Shown here: piece by piece, positions 22,486 through 31,438 of the stretch
How positions within the stretch are numbered: the stretch's first letter is position 1
How the letters are laid out: the number at the start of each line of letters is the position of its first letter
From: Alteriqipengyuania bathyomarina_B
GTDB taxonomy: Bacteria; Pseudomonadota; Alphaproteobacteria; Sphingomonadales; Sphingomonadaceae
Direction of reading: 5' to 3'
DNA length: 64,000 nt
NCBI RefSeq assembly: GCF_038594605.1
Contig: NZ_JBCFZM010000002.1
Location: forward strand, 744,001-808,000
Notes under the pieces: model-generated
Told to the model about the DNA's origin: nothing
The model's input: the letters and a program-made list of their open reading frames with translations, nothing else
The model's database searches: none
Translations under genes and position numbers: made by a program

Positions 22486-25310
22486 CAGTCTACTACTCCC
22501 TCGCAGCGGCTGCACAGGTCGCCATCTTCCAAAACGCTCGGCAAAAGGCGCCAGCAGCGCCCGCACTTATTACAGGAGGAACGGGTTACGGTCACCCCGT
22601 CTCCATCATGGGTGGAGACTGACGCAGCGATGAACAGTTCGGCGAGATCGTCCATGTCGAACCCCTGCGGGACGGAACCGGCTGGCACAGACACCGCAGC
22701 CTCGTTGCTCGACCGGATGGTCTTTTCGCGCCGGAGCGGTTCGATCGCCTCGGTCACGTCCTCCCGCAATTCGCGCAGCGCGGCGAAGCGGGCGGCGAGG
22801 GCTTCGTCGGTCCAATTGTCGGGCAATGCGTCGATTTGCTGGAGGTGGATACTCTTCCCCTCGGGGAAGCGCGTGGTCCAGACTTCCTCGGCGGTGAAGA
22901 CCAGCACCGGCGCGGCATAGCGCACCAGCGCGTGGAACAGCGTGTCGAGCACGGTGCGATAGGCGCGCCGCTGCGTCCACGCAGGATCGTCGCAATAGAG
23001 CCGGTCCTTGCGGATATCGAACAGGAAGGCCGAGAGGTCCTCGTTCGCGAACTCGGTCAGCAGGCGAGTGTATTCGTTGAAGTCGTAGTCCGCGATGCAC
23101 TGCCGCAGCTTGGCATCGAGCTGTGCGAGCTGGTGCAGCGTGTAGCGCTCCAGTTCGGGCATCTCGGCATAATCGACCGCTTCCGAAGCCTCGTACCCTT
23201 CGAGCGCGCCGAGCAGGTAGCGGAAGGTGTTGCGCAGCTTGCGGTATTGGTCGGCCACGCCCTTCAGGATTTCGTCGCCGATGCGGTGATCCATCGTCGA
23301 ATCGACGCTGAGCGCCCACAGCCGCAGGATATCCGCGCCGTACTGGTCGACGATCTTGAGCGGATCGACCGTGTTGCCGAGGCTCTTCGACATCTTGCGC
23401 CCGTTCTGGTCCATGGTGAAGCCATGGGTCAGCACCTGGTCGTAAGGCGCGCGGCCACGCGTGGCGCAGCTTTCGAGCAGCGAAGACTGGAACCAGCCGC
23501 GATGCTGGTCACTGCCTTCGAGGTAGAGATTCGCGGGCCAGGTCAGCGCGGGCCAGCGGTCACTTTCGAGCACGAAGACATGCGTGCAGCCCGAATCGAA
23601 CCACACGTCGAGGATGTCATGCACCATCTCGAAATCGTCGGGATTGTGGTCGGAGCCGAGGAATTCGGCCTTGCGCGCTTCGTCCCACGCATCGACGCCG
23701 CCCTCGCGGATGGCATCGACCACGCGGCTGTTCACGCCAGAGTCCTGCAGGTAGGTGCCGTCCTTGCGGACGAATAGCGTGATCGGCACGCCCCACGCGC
23801 GCTGGCGCGAGAGCACCCAGTCGGGCCGCCCTTCGACCATCGAGCGGATGCGATTGCGCCCGCGTTCGGGCACGAAGCGCACGCGTTCGATCTCGCCCAT
23901 TGCGCGGCTGCGCAGCGTGCCGCCGTCGCCCAGATCCTTGTCCATCGGTACGAACCACTGCGGCGTGCAGCGGTAGATGATCTTCGCCTTGGACCGCCAC
24001 GAGTGCGGGTAGGAGTGCTTGTAGTCCGCGCTCGCGCTCAGCAGCGCGCCCACTTCGGAGAGGTCCGAGCAGATCGGACCATCGGGCGCGTTGAAATTGG
24101 GGTTGATGACCGAGCGGCGGCGCTCGTCGCGCCCGCCCAGCCACGGCCAGTCGTCGCGGTACACCCCGCCATCGTCGACCGCGAAGACCGGGTCGATCCC
24201 GTTCTCGCGACACAGATAGAAATCGTCCTCGCCATGATCCGGCGACATGTGGACGAGGCCGGTACCCTGCTCGTTATCAACGAAATCAGCCTTTAGTACT
24301 GGGCGAGGGGTTGCGAAAAACCCACCAAGCTTATGCATAGGATGAAGAACTTTCATCCCATCAAATGCGTCCGAAGGAATTTCCTCCGTGTGCCCAATCT
24401 CGGCATTATCTACCGCTGATTGCTCAAATGGATGTGACCCATGCTGGAGGCGCTCGATAAAATCGGAGCCGATCTGGATACTCTTCTCCATGATCAGGCG
24501 CTTGCCGCCGAACTCTAGCACGCGATATCGATAGTTATCGCCGTAGGCGATCGCCTGATTGACGGGTATGGTCCAAGGAGTTGTGGTCCAGATGACGAGG
24601 TTTGCGCCGACCAACTCAGGCGCATTCGGAGCCTCGACGATCTCGAACGCCACATCGATCTGCGTGCTCGTGATATCCTCGTACTCGACCTCCGCTTCGG
24701 CGAGCGCGGTCTTCTCAACGGGCGACCACATTACCGGCTTGGACCCGCGATAGAGGTTGCCCGCCTCTGCGAACTTCATCAGCTCGGCGACGATCGTCGC
24801 TTCGCTGTCGTAGTCCATGGTGAGGTACGGCTTGTCCCAGTCGCCCATGATACCGAGGCGCTTCAACTGTTCGCGCTGGGTATCGACCCACTTCTGGGCG
24901 TAGGCGCGGCATTCGGCGCGAAATTCGGCGCGCGGCACCTCGTCCTTGTTGAGCTTCTTCTTGCGGTATTGCTCCTCGACCTTCCACTCGATCGGCAGGC
25001 CGTGGCAGTCCCACCCGGGCACGTAGGGCGCATCCTTGCCGAGCAGGCTCTGCGTGCGGACCACCATGTCCTTCAGGATATGGTTGAGCGCGTGGCCGAC
25101 GTGGATATCGCCATTGGCATAGGGCGGGCCATCGTGGAGGATGAACTTTTCGGAACCCGCACGCTCGGCGCGCAGCGCGCCGTGCAGGTCGTCCTGCTGC
25201 CACCCGGCCAGAATGCCCGGCTCCTTCTGCGGGAGCCCGGCTTTCATGGGGAAATCGGTTTTCGGCAGGAAGACGGTGTCCCGCCAGTCCTTCTTTGTAT
25301 CGTCGCTCAT
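22485..25310 (-). CDS. ileS: isoleucyl-tRNA synthetase
   Basis: Charges tRNA-Ile; 941 residues from ATG 25310 (MSDDTKKDWRDTV). HVGH (70-73) in the Rossmann core is the HIGH motif, and KMSKSLGN near 640 is the KMSKS loop. Between them lies the CP1 editing domain. The C-terminal zinc finger (CNKCGRCW ... LCSRC) marks the proteobacterial type. Upstream in-frame starts at 25430 would add 40 unrelated residues. Codons encoding roughly residues 240-345 are markedly less GC-rich than the rest, near 50%. No T-box or other leader element is apparent in the 276-base gap upstream. Confidence 0.96.
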   Translation of the reverse strand: MSDDTKKDWRDTVFLPKTDFPMKAGLPQKEPGILAGWQQDDLHGALRAERAGSEKFILHDGPPYANGDIHVGHALNHILKDMVVRTQSLLGKDAPYVPGWDCHGLPIEWKVEEQYRKKKLNKDEVPRAEFRAECRAYAQKWVDTQREQLKRLGIMGDWDKPYLTMDYDSEATIVAELMKFAEAGNLYRGSKPVMWSPVEKTALAEAEVEYEDITSTQIDVAFEIVEAPNAPELVGANLVIWTTTPWTIPVNQAIAYGDNYRYRVLEFGGKRLIMEKSIQIGSDFIERLQHGSHPFEQSAVDNAEIGHTEEIPSDAFDGMKVLHPMHKLGGFFATPRPVLKADFVDNEQGTGLVHMSPDHGEDDFYLCRENGIDPVFAVDDGGVYRDDWPWLGGRDERRRSVINPNFNAPDGPICSDLSEVGALLSASADYKHSYPHSWRSKAKIIYRCTPQWFVPMDKDLGDGGTLRSRAMGEIERVRFVPERGRNRIRSMVEGRPDWVLSRQRAWGVPITLFVRKDGTYLQDSGVNSRVVDAIREGGVDAWDEARKAEFLGSDHNPDDFEMVHDILDVWFDSGCTHVFVLESDRWPALTWPANLYLEGSDQHRGWFQSSLLESCATRGRAPYDQVLTHGFTMDQNGRKMSKSLGNTVDPLKIVDQYGADILRLWALSVDSTMDHRIGDEILKGVADQYRKLRNTFRYLLGALEGYEASEAVDYAEMPELERYTLHQLAQLDAKLRQCIADYDFNEYTRLLTEFANEDLSAFLFDIRKDRLYCDDPAWTQRRAYRTVLDTLFHALVRYAAPVLVFTAEEVWTTRFPEGKSIHLQQIDALPDNWTDEALAARFAALRELREDVTEAIEPLRREKTIRSSNEAAVSVPAGSVPQGFDMDDLAELFIAASVSTHDGDGVTVTRSSCNKCGRCWRLLPSVLEDGDLCSRCEGVVD

Positions 25311-25586
25311 CAGGCGCGAGGCCTTAGCGGGGCCTTGTGCATCGCGCAATTTTTCGATTGCCGTGCCCGCTATCGGATTGCGCGGGATCGGGGTGCGCGG
25401 AGACCTCTCGCAACCTGTCCTACATGACACCGACTGGCTAACTTCGCTGCCGCTCTTTCAAAATGTCGATCCCCCGCGACTTGCTCATCCGCTTTCGCGT
25501 GATGAAATCCACCCCTGCGAGAGGGGCCGGTTTTTTGACCTCAGGACACTGTGTCAGGTGTGTCAGAAGGCGCTGAGCGCCAATCC
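25311..25586. other. ileS-ribF intergenic region with a plus-strand terminator-like hairpin
   Basis: 276 bases with no convincing gene on either strand. It contains, on the plus strand, CCCCT/AGGGG around a five-base loop (25512-25526), followed by CCGG and six T residues (25531-25536). This looks like an intrinsic terminator although no plus-strand gene precedes it. Just beyond are near-repeats of GACACTGTGTC type at 25545-25565. The ileS promoter probably lies in this region; I see no clear consensus. Confidence 0.45.
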
Positions 25587-26516
25587 CTACTCCGCCAGCA
25601 ACCGCCGCGCTTCGGCGCAATCCCGGTCCATCTGCGCGATCAGCGCATCGAGCGAGTCGAACTTGGCTTCGGGGCGGATGAAGTGGTGCAGCGCGACTTC
25701 GATTTCCTGCCCGTAGAGGTCGCCTGAGAAATCGAAGAAGTAGGGTTCGAGCAGTTCCTTGGCCGGCTCAAATTGCGGGCGGATGCCGATATTGGCGGCG
25801 CCTTTCAGCTCCTCGCCCGAAGACAGGATGCGTCCGGTCACGGCGTAGATGCCGTATTTTGGGCGCAGGTAATCCTCCAGCGCGAGGTTGGCGGTGGGGT
25901 AGCCGATTTCGCGCCCGCGCTTGTCGCCGTGCTCCACGATCCCCCGAATCGCGAAGGGGCGGGTCAGGAGCTGCGCGGCGGCCTGCGGCTCGCCCGCCTT
26001 GAGCAATTCGCGAATTCGGCTGGAGGAGACGACCGTGTCGTCCTCACTCACCGCCGACACGGTGCGCGCTTCCAGCCCATGCTTCGCGCCGTGCTCTTTC
26101 AGCAGCGCGGCATTACCCTTTGCGCCCTTGCCGAAGGTGAAATCCTCGCCCGTCAGCACGCCATGCGCGCCGAACCGCTCGACCAGGATTTGCTCGATGA
26201 AGTCTTCGGCGCTGGTGCCCGCCAGTTCGGCATCGAAGTGGAAGACCAGCATCGCGGTCGCCCCGAAGGCGAGATAGAGCTCGTGCCGCTGTTCGAGGCT
26301 GGTCAGGCGGAAGGGCGGGGTTTCGGGCTTGAAGAACTGCACCGGGTGCGGATCGAAGGTGGCGACGATCACCGGCCGCTCTTCCTCGCGCGCCCAGCGG
26401 ATCGCCTCGCCCGCGACCGCCTGGTGGCCCTTGTGGAACCCGTCGAAATTGCCGAGCGCCACTATGGCTCCGCGCAAGGGCGCAGTCACCGGTTCGCGAT
26501 GGTCGAGCCACCTCAT
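25587..26516 (-). CDS. ribF: bifunctional riboflavin kinase / FAD synthetase
   Basis: Makes FMN and then FAD from riboflavin. 309 residues from ATG 26516 (MRWLDHREPVTAPLRG), overlapping the dipeptidase stop. The N-terminal adenylyltransferase domain has the nucleotide-binding NFDGFHKGHQ near 23-32 and the SSSRIRELL block. The C-terminal riboflavin kinase domain has GREIGYPTANL and KYGIYAVTGRI. The gene is fourth in the run purK-folA-dipeptidase-ribF, with stop/start overlaps throughout. Confidence 0.94.
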   Translation of the reverse strand: MRWLDHREPVTAPLRGAIVALGNFDGFHKGHQAVAGEAIRWAREEERPVIVATFDPHPVQFFKPETPPFRLTSLEQRHELYLAFGATAMLVFHFDAELAGTSAEDFIEQILVERFGAHGVLTGEDFTFGKGAKGNAALLKEHGAKHGLEARTVSAVSEDDTVVSSSRIRELLKAGEPQAAAQLLTRPFAIRGIVEHGDKRGREIGYPTANLALEDYLRPKYGIYAVTGRILSSGEELKGAANIGIRPQFEPAKELLEPYFFDFSGDLYGQEIEVALHHFIRPEAKFDSLDALIAQMDRDCAEARRLLAE

Positions 26517-27715
26517 GGGACGGGCTTCATGTCTACGGCCATGCGCAGGGGTTTCAGGTCTTCGCGCAGCACGCGCAGTGCATTCTCGCCCATCACCGCG
26601 CGAATCTCGTCCTCGGTAAAGCCTTCGTCCATCAGCGCCTGCGTCACCTGTACAAGTTCGGAGGTGTCGAACCGCACGGTGGTCGCGCCGTCGTAATCGC
26701 TGCCCAAGGCGACATGTTCGATCCCCACCAGATCGCGCACATGCTTCATCGCTCTGGCCGCATCGCGCGGAGATGTGCCGCACACAGCGCCTTCCCAGTA
26801 CCCGATGCCGATCACGCCGCCGGTCTTGGCAACGCCGCGAATTTCGCCGTCGGTCAGGTTGCGATTGACTTCGCAGGTCGCCTGAACCCCGCCGTGGCTG
26901 GAGACGACCGGGCGGCGCGCCATCGCGATAATGTCCGCCACGCAGGCATGGCTGCAATGCGCGATGTCGACCACCATGCCGAGCTCTTCCATCCGCCGGA
27001 CGGCCTTGCGACCCTTCTCGGTCAGCCCGCCCTTTTCGATGCCGTGCATCGATCCGGCGAGGTCGGTGTCGAAGAAATGCGTGAGGCTCGCCATGCGGAA
27101 ACCGACCGTACGCAGTTCGTCGAGGTTCAAGAGGTCTCCCTCGAGATTCTGCAAGCCCTCGATGCTGAGCAGCGCCCCAACCGGTTCGGGCGTCTCGCCG
27201 GACCGTTCGCGCAGCAGGCGATCGAGATCCTTCGTGGAGGCGACCTTTAGCAGCCCGCCGTCGGACTCCGCCACCGCCCGGTCGAGCTTCTCGGCGTGCC
27301 AGAGCGAGCGTTCAAGCAGGCTGGTCCAGGTGCGGGTCGGCTGCAGCTGGGCGATGGTGAGCAGCGTGATGTTGTCGCTGTCCGCTGTGTTGGCGTCGTA
27401 GTTCTGGCCCTTGGGGGTCTTGGTAACGCTGGAGAACACCTGCAGCGCGACATTGCCCTCTTCGAGGCGCGGCACGTCCATATGCCCGCGATCCGCGCGA
27501 TTCAGAAGGTTGCGGTTCCACAGCAGCGTGTCCGAATGCAGATCGACGATGGTCAGCGTTGTGTGCAGCGCCTTCGCCTCGTCCGACACCTCGATCAGCG
27601 GCTCGCCGTCGATCTGGTTCATGCTACGCTCGGCAATGCCGGGAGCGAACTGGAAGAAACCTGCAATGCCGATGAGCAGGCCGAGCCCGACAATAATCAG
27701 AACGGTCTTTTTCAC
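26513..27715 (-). CDS. membrane dipeptidase (M19, renal dipeptidase family)
   Basis: Zinc dipeptidase family protein of 400 residues from a GTG at 27715 that overlaps the folA stop (GTGA). An N-terminal hydrophobic segment (TVLIIVGLGLLIGIAGFFQF) is a signal anchor or signal peptide, placing the enzyme in the periplasm. Metal-binding motifs are visible: VDLHSDTLLW near 58, SIEGLQNL near 163, DIAHCSH near 256 and SSHGGVQ near 275. Substrates may include D-amino-acid dipeptides or peptidoglycan fragments. It is unusual company for folA and ribF, but all ends overlap. Confidence 0.9.
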   Translation of the reverse strand: MKKTVLIIVGLGLLIGIAGFFQFAPGIAERSMNQIDGEPLIEVSDEAKALHTTLTIVDLHSDTLLWNRNLLNRADRGHMDVPRLEEGNVALQVFSSVTKTPKGQNYDANTADSDNITLLTIAQLQPTRTWTSLLERSLWHAEKLDRAVAESDGGLLKVASTKDLDRLLRERSGETPEPVGALLSIEGLQNLEGDLLNLDELRTVGFRMASLTHFFDTDLAGSMHGIEKGGLTEKGRKAVRRMEELGMVVDIAHCSHACVADIIAMARRPVVSSHGGVQATCEVNRNLTDGEIRGVAKTGGVIGIGYWEGAVCGTSPRDAARAMKHVRDLVGIEHVALGSDYDGATTVRFDTSELVQVTQALMDEGFTEDEIRAVMGENALRVLREDLKPLRMAVDMKPVP

Positions 27716-28203
27716 GTGCGACGCTCGTAGGTTATGAAGGAGAAGGCGGGGGTGTCGCCGCTGGCCTCATGATCCTCTCGCGCAGCTTCCTTCCAGCGCG
27801 ATTCGTCGGGTGCGTCCATGAAGGTGTCGCCTTCGTAATCGGCATGAATCTGTGTCATCTCGATCCGCTCGGCTTGCGGTTCGAACAGCACGAACACGTC
27901 CGATCCGCCGATCACTGCGGTTTCCTCGCCTCCTGCCGCCGCGAGCGCCTCGGGGACCGACATCGCGCGCTCGGCACCATCGGCCTGCCACTCACTGTCG
28001 CGGGTAAGTACGATATGGCGGCGATCGGGCAGGGGAGAGGGAAAACTCTCGAAAGTCTTGCGGCCCATGATCATGGGCTTTCCTGTCGTGAGCGACTTGA
28101 AATGCCTGAGGTCCGCCGGGATGTGCCACGGCAGGCCGCCATCCTTGCCGATCGCGCCATTGGCGGCGCGCGCATAGACGAGGAAGAGGCGATCCTGAAT
28201 CAT
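27712..28203 (-). CDS. folA: dihydrofolate reductase
   Basis: Reduces dihydrofolate to tetrahydrofolate with NADPH. 163 residues from ATG 28203 (MIQDRLFLVYARA), overlapping the purK stop. The substrate-site region AIGKDGGLPWHIPADLRHFK, the NADPH-site GRKTFESFP and the VIGGSDVF loop are all typical. The acidic active-site residue is expected in the PWHIPAD segment, where Asp is present. No thymidylate synthase gene is adjacent. Confidence 0.94.
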   Translation of the reverse strand: MIQDRLFLVYARAANGAIGKDGGLPWHIPADLRHFKSLTTGKPMIMGRKTFESFPSPLPDRRHIVLTRDSEWQADGAERAMSVPEALAAAGGEETAVIGGSDVFVLFEPQAERIEMTQIHADYEGDTFMDAPDESRWKEAAREDHEASGDTPAFSFITYERRT

Positions 28204-29273
28204 TCGCTGCCTTCTCCATCGGGCCATTCCAGCCGCGTGATGTGGCCCATCTTGCGCCCTTCTGGCGCTTGCGTCTTGCCATAAAGGTGCAGATGTGCGG
28301 CCGGATCGGCCAGCGCTTCGTGCGCGGTCGCGGCGGCGGGGCCGATTATGTTCTCCATCACCACGCGCGGCGCGACGCGGCGGGTATCGCCCAGCGGCAG
28401 CCCGCAGATCGCACGGACCTGATTCTCGAACTGGCTGGTGGCCGCGCCCTCGATCGTCCAGTGGCCCGAATTGTGCGTGCGCGGGGCCATCTCGTTGAAG
28501 ATCGGCCCATCCTCGCTGGCGAAGAATTCGAGCGTCAGGACCCCGACATAATCAAGCCTATCGGCGACGGCCTGCGCCAGCTTGCGTGCCTCGTCCACCT
28601 GATCGCCGATGATCGCGGCACCCGGCAGGGTGGAGCGAGCGAGGATGCCGTCCTCGTGCCCGTTCTGCGAGCTTTCCCAGAAAGCGACCGCACCATCCGC
28701 ACGCCGTGCGAGGATGACCGAGAACTCGCATTCGAACTGCACGAAACCTTCGAGGATGCACGGCGCGTCGGGAAGGTCGAGTGCCTCGGCCTCTTCGCGC
28801 GAGGCGATCCGCCACTGGCCCTTGCCGTCGTATCCATCCCGCCGCGTCTTGAGGATCGCGGGCGTGCCGAGCGCGTCGATACCGGCGAGCAGGTCTTCGC
28901 GCGAATCGACCGCGTGGAAAGGCGCGGGCGTTCCACCGAGATCTTCGACGAACCGCTTTTCCGCCAGCCGGTCCTGCGCGATCGCAAGCGCGCGCGGGTG
29001 CGGGGCAAGCTTGTCCGCGATGGCCTCCAGCGGAGCGGCAGGCACATTCTCGAATTCGAGCGTGACCACGTCGCACTGCTCGGCAAAGGCCTCGAGCGCG
29101 TCCGCATCGTGCCAGTCGGCGCTAACATATTCGTTGCACACCTGCGCGATCACCGCACCCTCTTCGGGCGCATAGGCAATGACATGGTAACCCATCTGGG
29201 CGGCGGAAATCGCGAGCATCCGGCCAAGCTGGCCGCCGCCGAGAATGCCTATAGTGCCACCCGGCTCGATCAT
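28200..29273 (-). CDS. purK: N5-carboxyaminoimidazole ribonucleotide synthase
   Basis: ATP-grasp enzyme that carboxylates AIR to N5-CAIR in purine synthesis, feeding PurE. 357 residues from ATG 29273 (MIEPGGTIGILGGGQLGRML). The N-terminal GGGQLGRM loop, the ATP-grasp core (ILKTRRDGYDGKGQW) and late FFASEDGPIFNEMAPRTHNSGH are family hallmarks. It overlaps purE (upstream) and folA (downstream). Confidence 0.95.
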   Translation of the reverse strand: MIEPGGTIGILGGGQLGRMLAISAAQMGYHVIAYAPEEGAVIAQVCNEYVSADWHDADALEAFAEQCDVVTLEFENVPAAPLEAIADKLAPHPRALAIAQDRLAEKRFVEDLGGTPAPFHAVDSREDLLAGIDALGTPAILKTRRDGYDGKGQWRIASREEAEALDLPDAPCILEGFVQFECEFSVILARRADGAVAFWESSQNGHEDGILARSTLPGAAIIGDQVDEARKLAQAVADRLDYVGVLTLEFFASEDGPIFNEMAPRTHNSGHWTIEGAATSQFENQVRAICGLPLGDTRRVAPRVVMENIIGPAAATAHEALADPAAHLHLYGKTQAPEGRKMGHITRLEWPDGEGSE

Positions 29274-29761
29274 GCGTCGCTGGGCTTCTCTGCCACCGAG
29301 GCGCTGCGGGCGGCGCGCCATGCGACCAGCCGGTCCATTACCGCCGGATCGTGCGCGCCGAGGATCGAGGCCGCGAACAGCGCGGCATTGGTCGCTCCTG
29401 CTTCGCCGATGGCAAGCGTGCCGACCGGGACCCCTGCGGGCATCTGCGCAATCGAGAGAAGGCTATCCATGCCCGACAGCGCTTTCGACTGCACCGGCAC
29501 GCCGAGCACGGGAAGGGGGGTCATCGATGCGATCATGCCTGGCAAATGCGCCGCGCCGCCTGCGCCCGCGATCACGACCTTGAAGCCATCATCTGCAGCG
29601 CTCTTGGCAAAATCGTACATCCGGTCGGGAGTGCGGTGGGCGGAAACGATGCGCGATTCGTGCGCGACGCCGAGTTCTTCGAGCACATCGGCCGCGCACT
29701 TCATCGTCGACCAGTCCGACTGACTGCCCATGACGATTGCAACGAGAGGACCGCGCGTCAT
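29270..29761 (-). CDS. purE: N5-carboxyaminoimidazole ribonucleotide mutase
   Basis: Converts N5-CAIR to CAIR. 163 residues from ATG 29761 (MTRGPLVAIVMGSQSDW). GSQSDWSTM, SAHRTPDRM and AGAGGAAHLPGM are the class I PurE substrate-binding motifs. Its ATG overlaps the gpmA stop and its own stop overlaps purK, so gpmA-purE-purK are tightly coupled. The same frame stays open far upstream through gpmA, but that part is a shadow. Confidence 0.95.
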   Translation of the reverse strand: MTRGPLVAIVMGSQSDWSTMKCAADVLEELGVAHESRIVSAHRTPDRMYDFAKSAADDGFKVVIAGAGGAAHLPGMIASMTPLPVLGVPVQSKALSGMDSLLSIAQMPAGVPVGTLAIGEAGATNAALFAASILGAHDPAVMDRLVAWRAARSASVAEKPSDA

Positions 29762-30447
29762 CAGGTTTCGTCCAGATAGCGGCGTTCGGCCGTCACCGCG
29801 CCATTTTCGAACGGGTAGATGATCGGGCGACCGGTCGGGATCTCGAGCCCGGTGATCTCGTCGTCCGAAATGCCCGAAAGGTGCTTCACCAGCGCGCGCA
29901 GGCTGTTGCCGTGGGCGGAGATAATGATCGTCCGGTCGCCGGTCAGCAGCGGCAGGATATGCTCTTCCCAATAAGGCAGTACGCGCTCGATCGTCAGCTT
30001 CAGGCTCTCGGTATAGGGCACGTCGATGCCCTCGTAACGCGGGTCCGCGCCCGGATCGTACTCGCTGCCCGGCTCCATCGGCGGGGGCGGCGTATCGAAG
30101 CTGCGGCGCCAGATATGGACCTGCTCGTCGCCGTGCCTGTCGCGGGTTTCCTGCTTGTTCAGCCCGGTCAGCCCGCCATAGTGCCGCTCGTTCAGGTGCC
30201 AGTCCTTGGTTACCGGCACCCACAGGCGACCGCATTCCTCGAGCGCGAGGTCGAGCGTGCGGATCGCGCGGGTCTGGAGCGAGGTGAAGGCGCAATCGGG
30301 CAGCACGCCCTTGTCCTTCAGCAGGCGACCCGCCGCGCGCGCTTCGTCGACGCCCTTGTCGGTCAGGTCGACATCCCACCACCCGGTAAAGCGGTTTGCG
30401 AGGTTCCATTCCGACTGCCCGTGACGGACGAGGATCAGCGTGGCCAA
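29761..30447 (-). CDS. gpmA: 2,3-bisphosphoglycerate-dependent phosphoglycerate mutase
   Basis: Glycolytic interconversion of 3- and 2-phosphoglycerate. 228 residues from a TTG at 30447, preceded by GGGAGC in the leader. LVRHGQSEWN (residues 7-16) contains the phosphorylated histidine, and SAHGNSLRALV contains the second active-site histidine. The NERHYGGLTGLNK and phosphate-binding blocks are present. It sits first in the gpmA-purE-purK run, an unusual mixing of glycolysis and purine genes. Confidence 0.93.
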   Translation of the reverse strand: MATLILVRHGQSEWNLANRFTGWWDVDLTDKGVDEARAAGRLLKDKGVLPDCAFTSLQTRAIRTLDLALEECGRLWVPVTKDWHLNERHYGGLTGLNKQETRDRHGDEQVHIWRRSFDTPPPPMEPGSEYDPGADPRYEGIDVPYTESLKLTIERVLPYWEEHILPLLTGDRTIIISAHGNSLRALVKHLSGISDDEITGLEIPTGRPIIYPFENGAVTAERRYLDET

Positions 30448-30481
30448 AGTTCAAGCTCCCTTGCGGATAGGTGGCGAGCCG

Positions 30482-30631
30482 TTAGCGCTCGTCGTCGTCT
30501 TTGGAAAGGTCGCGCTCCAAAGCGTCGTCGGCGCGCGGGCGCGGCTTGCCCGCCTGCATCTTGCGCCGCCGCAGATTGGTGCGCAGCTGCTGCGCCAGGC
30601 GTTCTTCCCTCGTATGTGTCGGCTCGCTCAT
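30482..30631 (-). CDS. small basic protein, unknown function
   Basis: 49-residue frame from ATG 30631 (MSEPTHTREERLAQQLRTNL) to a stop 34 bases before gpmA, on the same strand. It is very highly charged (RRRKMQ, ALERDLSKDDDER) and has no hydrophobic segment. I recall similar short Arg/Lys-rich proteins in this position in related genomes, but cannot verify this. It could be the first gene of the gpmA operon. No strong ribosome-binding site is visible. Confidence 0.5.
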   Translation of the reverse strand: MSEPTHTREERLAQQLRTNLRRRKMQAGKPRPRADDALERDLSKDDDER

Positions 30632-30756
30632 CGCGAACCGGAATGCTATCTGTGCGGGCCGGACGCAAGCTTTGCTTGACTTGGGCGCGCCACACGACAA
30701 TAGCGCGCGGCCTGTGGCGGGCGTCCGTTTGTTTGGGGCCCGACGCGAATCCCCAT

Positions 30757-30831
30757 GCTGCTGTAGCTCAGTGGTAGAGCGCACCCTTGGTAAGGGTGAG
30801 GCCGGGAGTTCAATCCTCCCCAGCAGCACCA
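30757..30831 (+). tRNA. tRNA-Thr (anticodon GGT)
   Basis: 75-base cloverleaf with encoded CCA. The acceptor stem GCTGCTG (30757-30763) pairs with CAGCAGC (30821-30827). D-arm GCTC-AGTGGTA-GAGC and T-arm GGGAG-TTCAATC-CTCCC are intact. The anticodon stem CACCC/GGGTG encloses TTGGTAA, giving anticodon GGT, which reads ACC and ACU. It stands alone between the leftward gpmA group and rightward PH-domain genes. Confidence 0.97.
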
Positions 30832-30916
30832 CCACTCCCGTCCTTTGTCGATGCCCGACCAGGCTGTGCCCAAAAAGGCTTGCGGCCCTGCGCACGCTTG
30901 GCCATTCACAGCAATC

Positions 30917-31438
30917 ATGGACGAGGGCGCAAACGAGACCGGCGGGGACTGGGGCGATAATCCGAGCAGCGAAGCCGATGACCAGCCGCTGAGGCAAGGA
31001 CATCCCAACCACACCAAGGCCATGCGCGTGTCGGCGCTGTTGTTCGCCATCCCGCTGCTGATCGGCGCACTCGTTGCGGAATATGCGACTCCATTCCCCA
31101 ATTTCATCATCGCCGGGCCCGTGGCCCTGATCCTGCTGGCGCTGGTCGTGTTCCTGCCGCACCGCCGCTACGCCGCGCGCGGCCACGCGATGAGCGACGA
31201 CCGGTTGCGCGTGGTCAAGGGCATCATGTTCCATTCGGATACCATCGTGCCTTTCGGCCGGGTCCAGCACATCGACGTAGGTCGTGGGCCGATCGAGCGG
31301 TATTATGGCCTCGCCACGCTGCAGCTCTACACCGCCGGTTCGCATGGCGATGTCGTCTCCCTGCCGGGCCTCGCGCACGAAGACGCGCTGGAAATGCGCG
31401 AGACGATCCGCGCGCACATCAAGCGCGAATCGGTGTGA
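30917..31438 (+). CDS. PH-domain membrane protein (YdbS-like)
   Basis: 173-residue protein from ATG 30917 (MDEGANETGGDW). Two membrane helices (VSALLFAIPLLIGALVAEYA and IAGPVALILLALVVFLPH) are followed by a bacterial PH (bPH2) domain: LRVVKGIMFHSDTIVPFGRVQHIDV, then RYYGLATLQLYTAG and SLPGLAHEDA. Such proteins are thought to act in membrane or envelope homeostasis; the ligand is unknown. It overlaps the next, larger PH protein gene, so the two probably form a complex. Confidence 0.82.
   Translation: MDEGANETGGDWGDNPSSEADDQPLRQGHPNHTKAMRVSALLFAIPLLIGALVAEYATPFPNFIIAGPVALILLALVVFLPHRRYAARGHAMSDDRLRVVKGIMFHSDTIVPFGRVQHIDVGRGPIERYYGLATLQLYTAGSHGDVVSLPGLAHEDALEMRETIRAHIKRESV

Noticed and set aside
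25311..25586. T-box or other riboswitch upstream of ileS
   Set aside because: No specifier-loop or antiterminator pairing visible on the minus strand; the one good hairpin is on the other strand.
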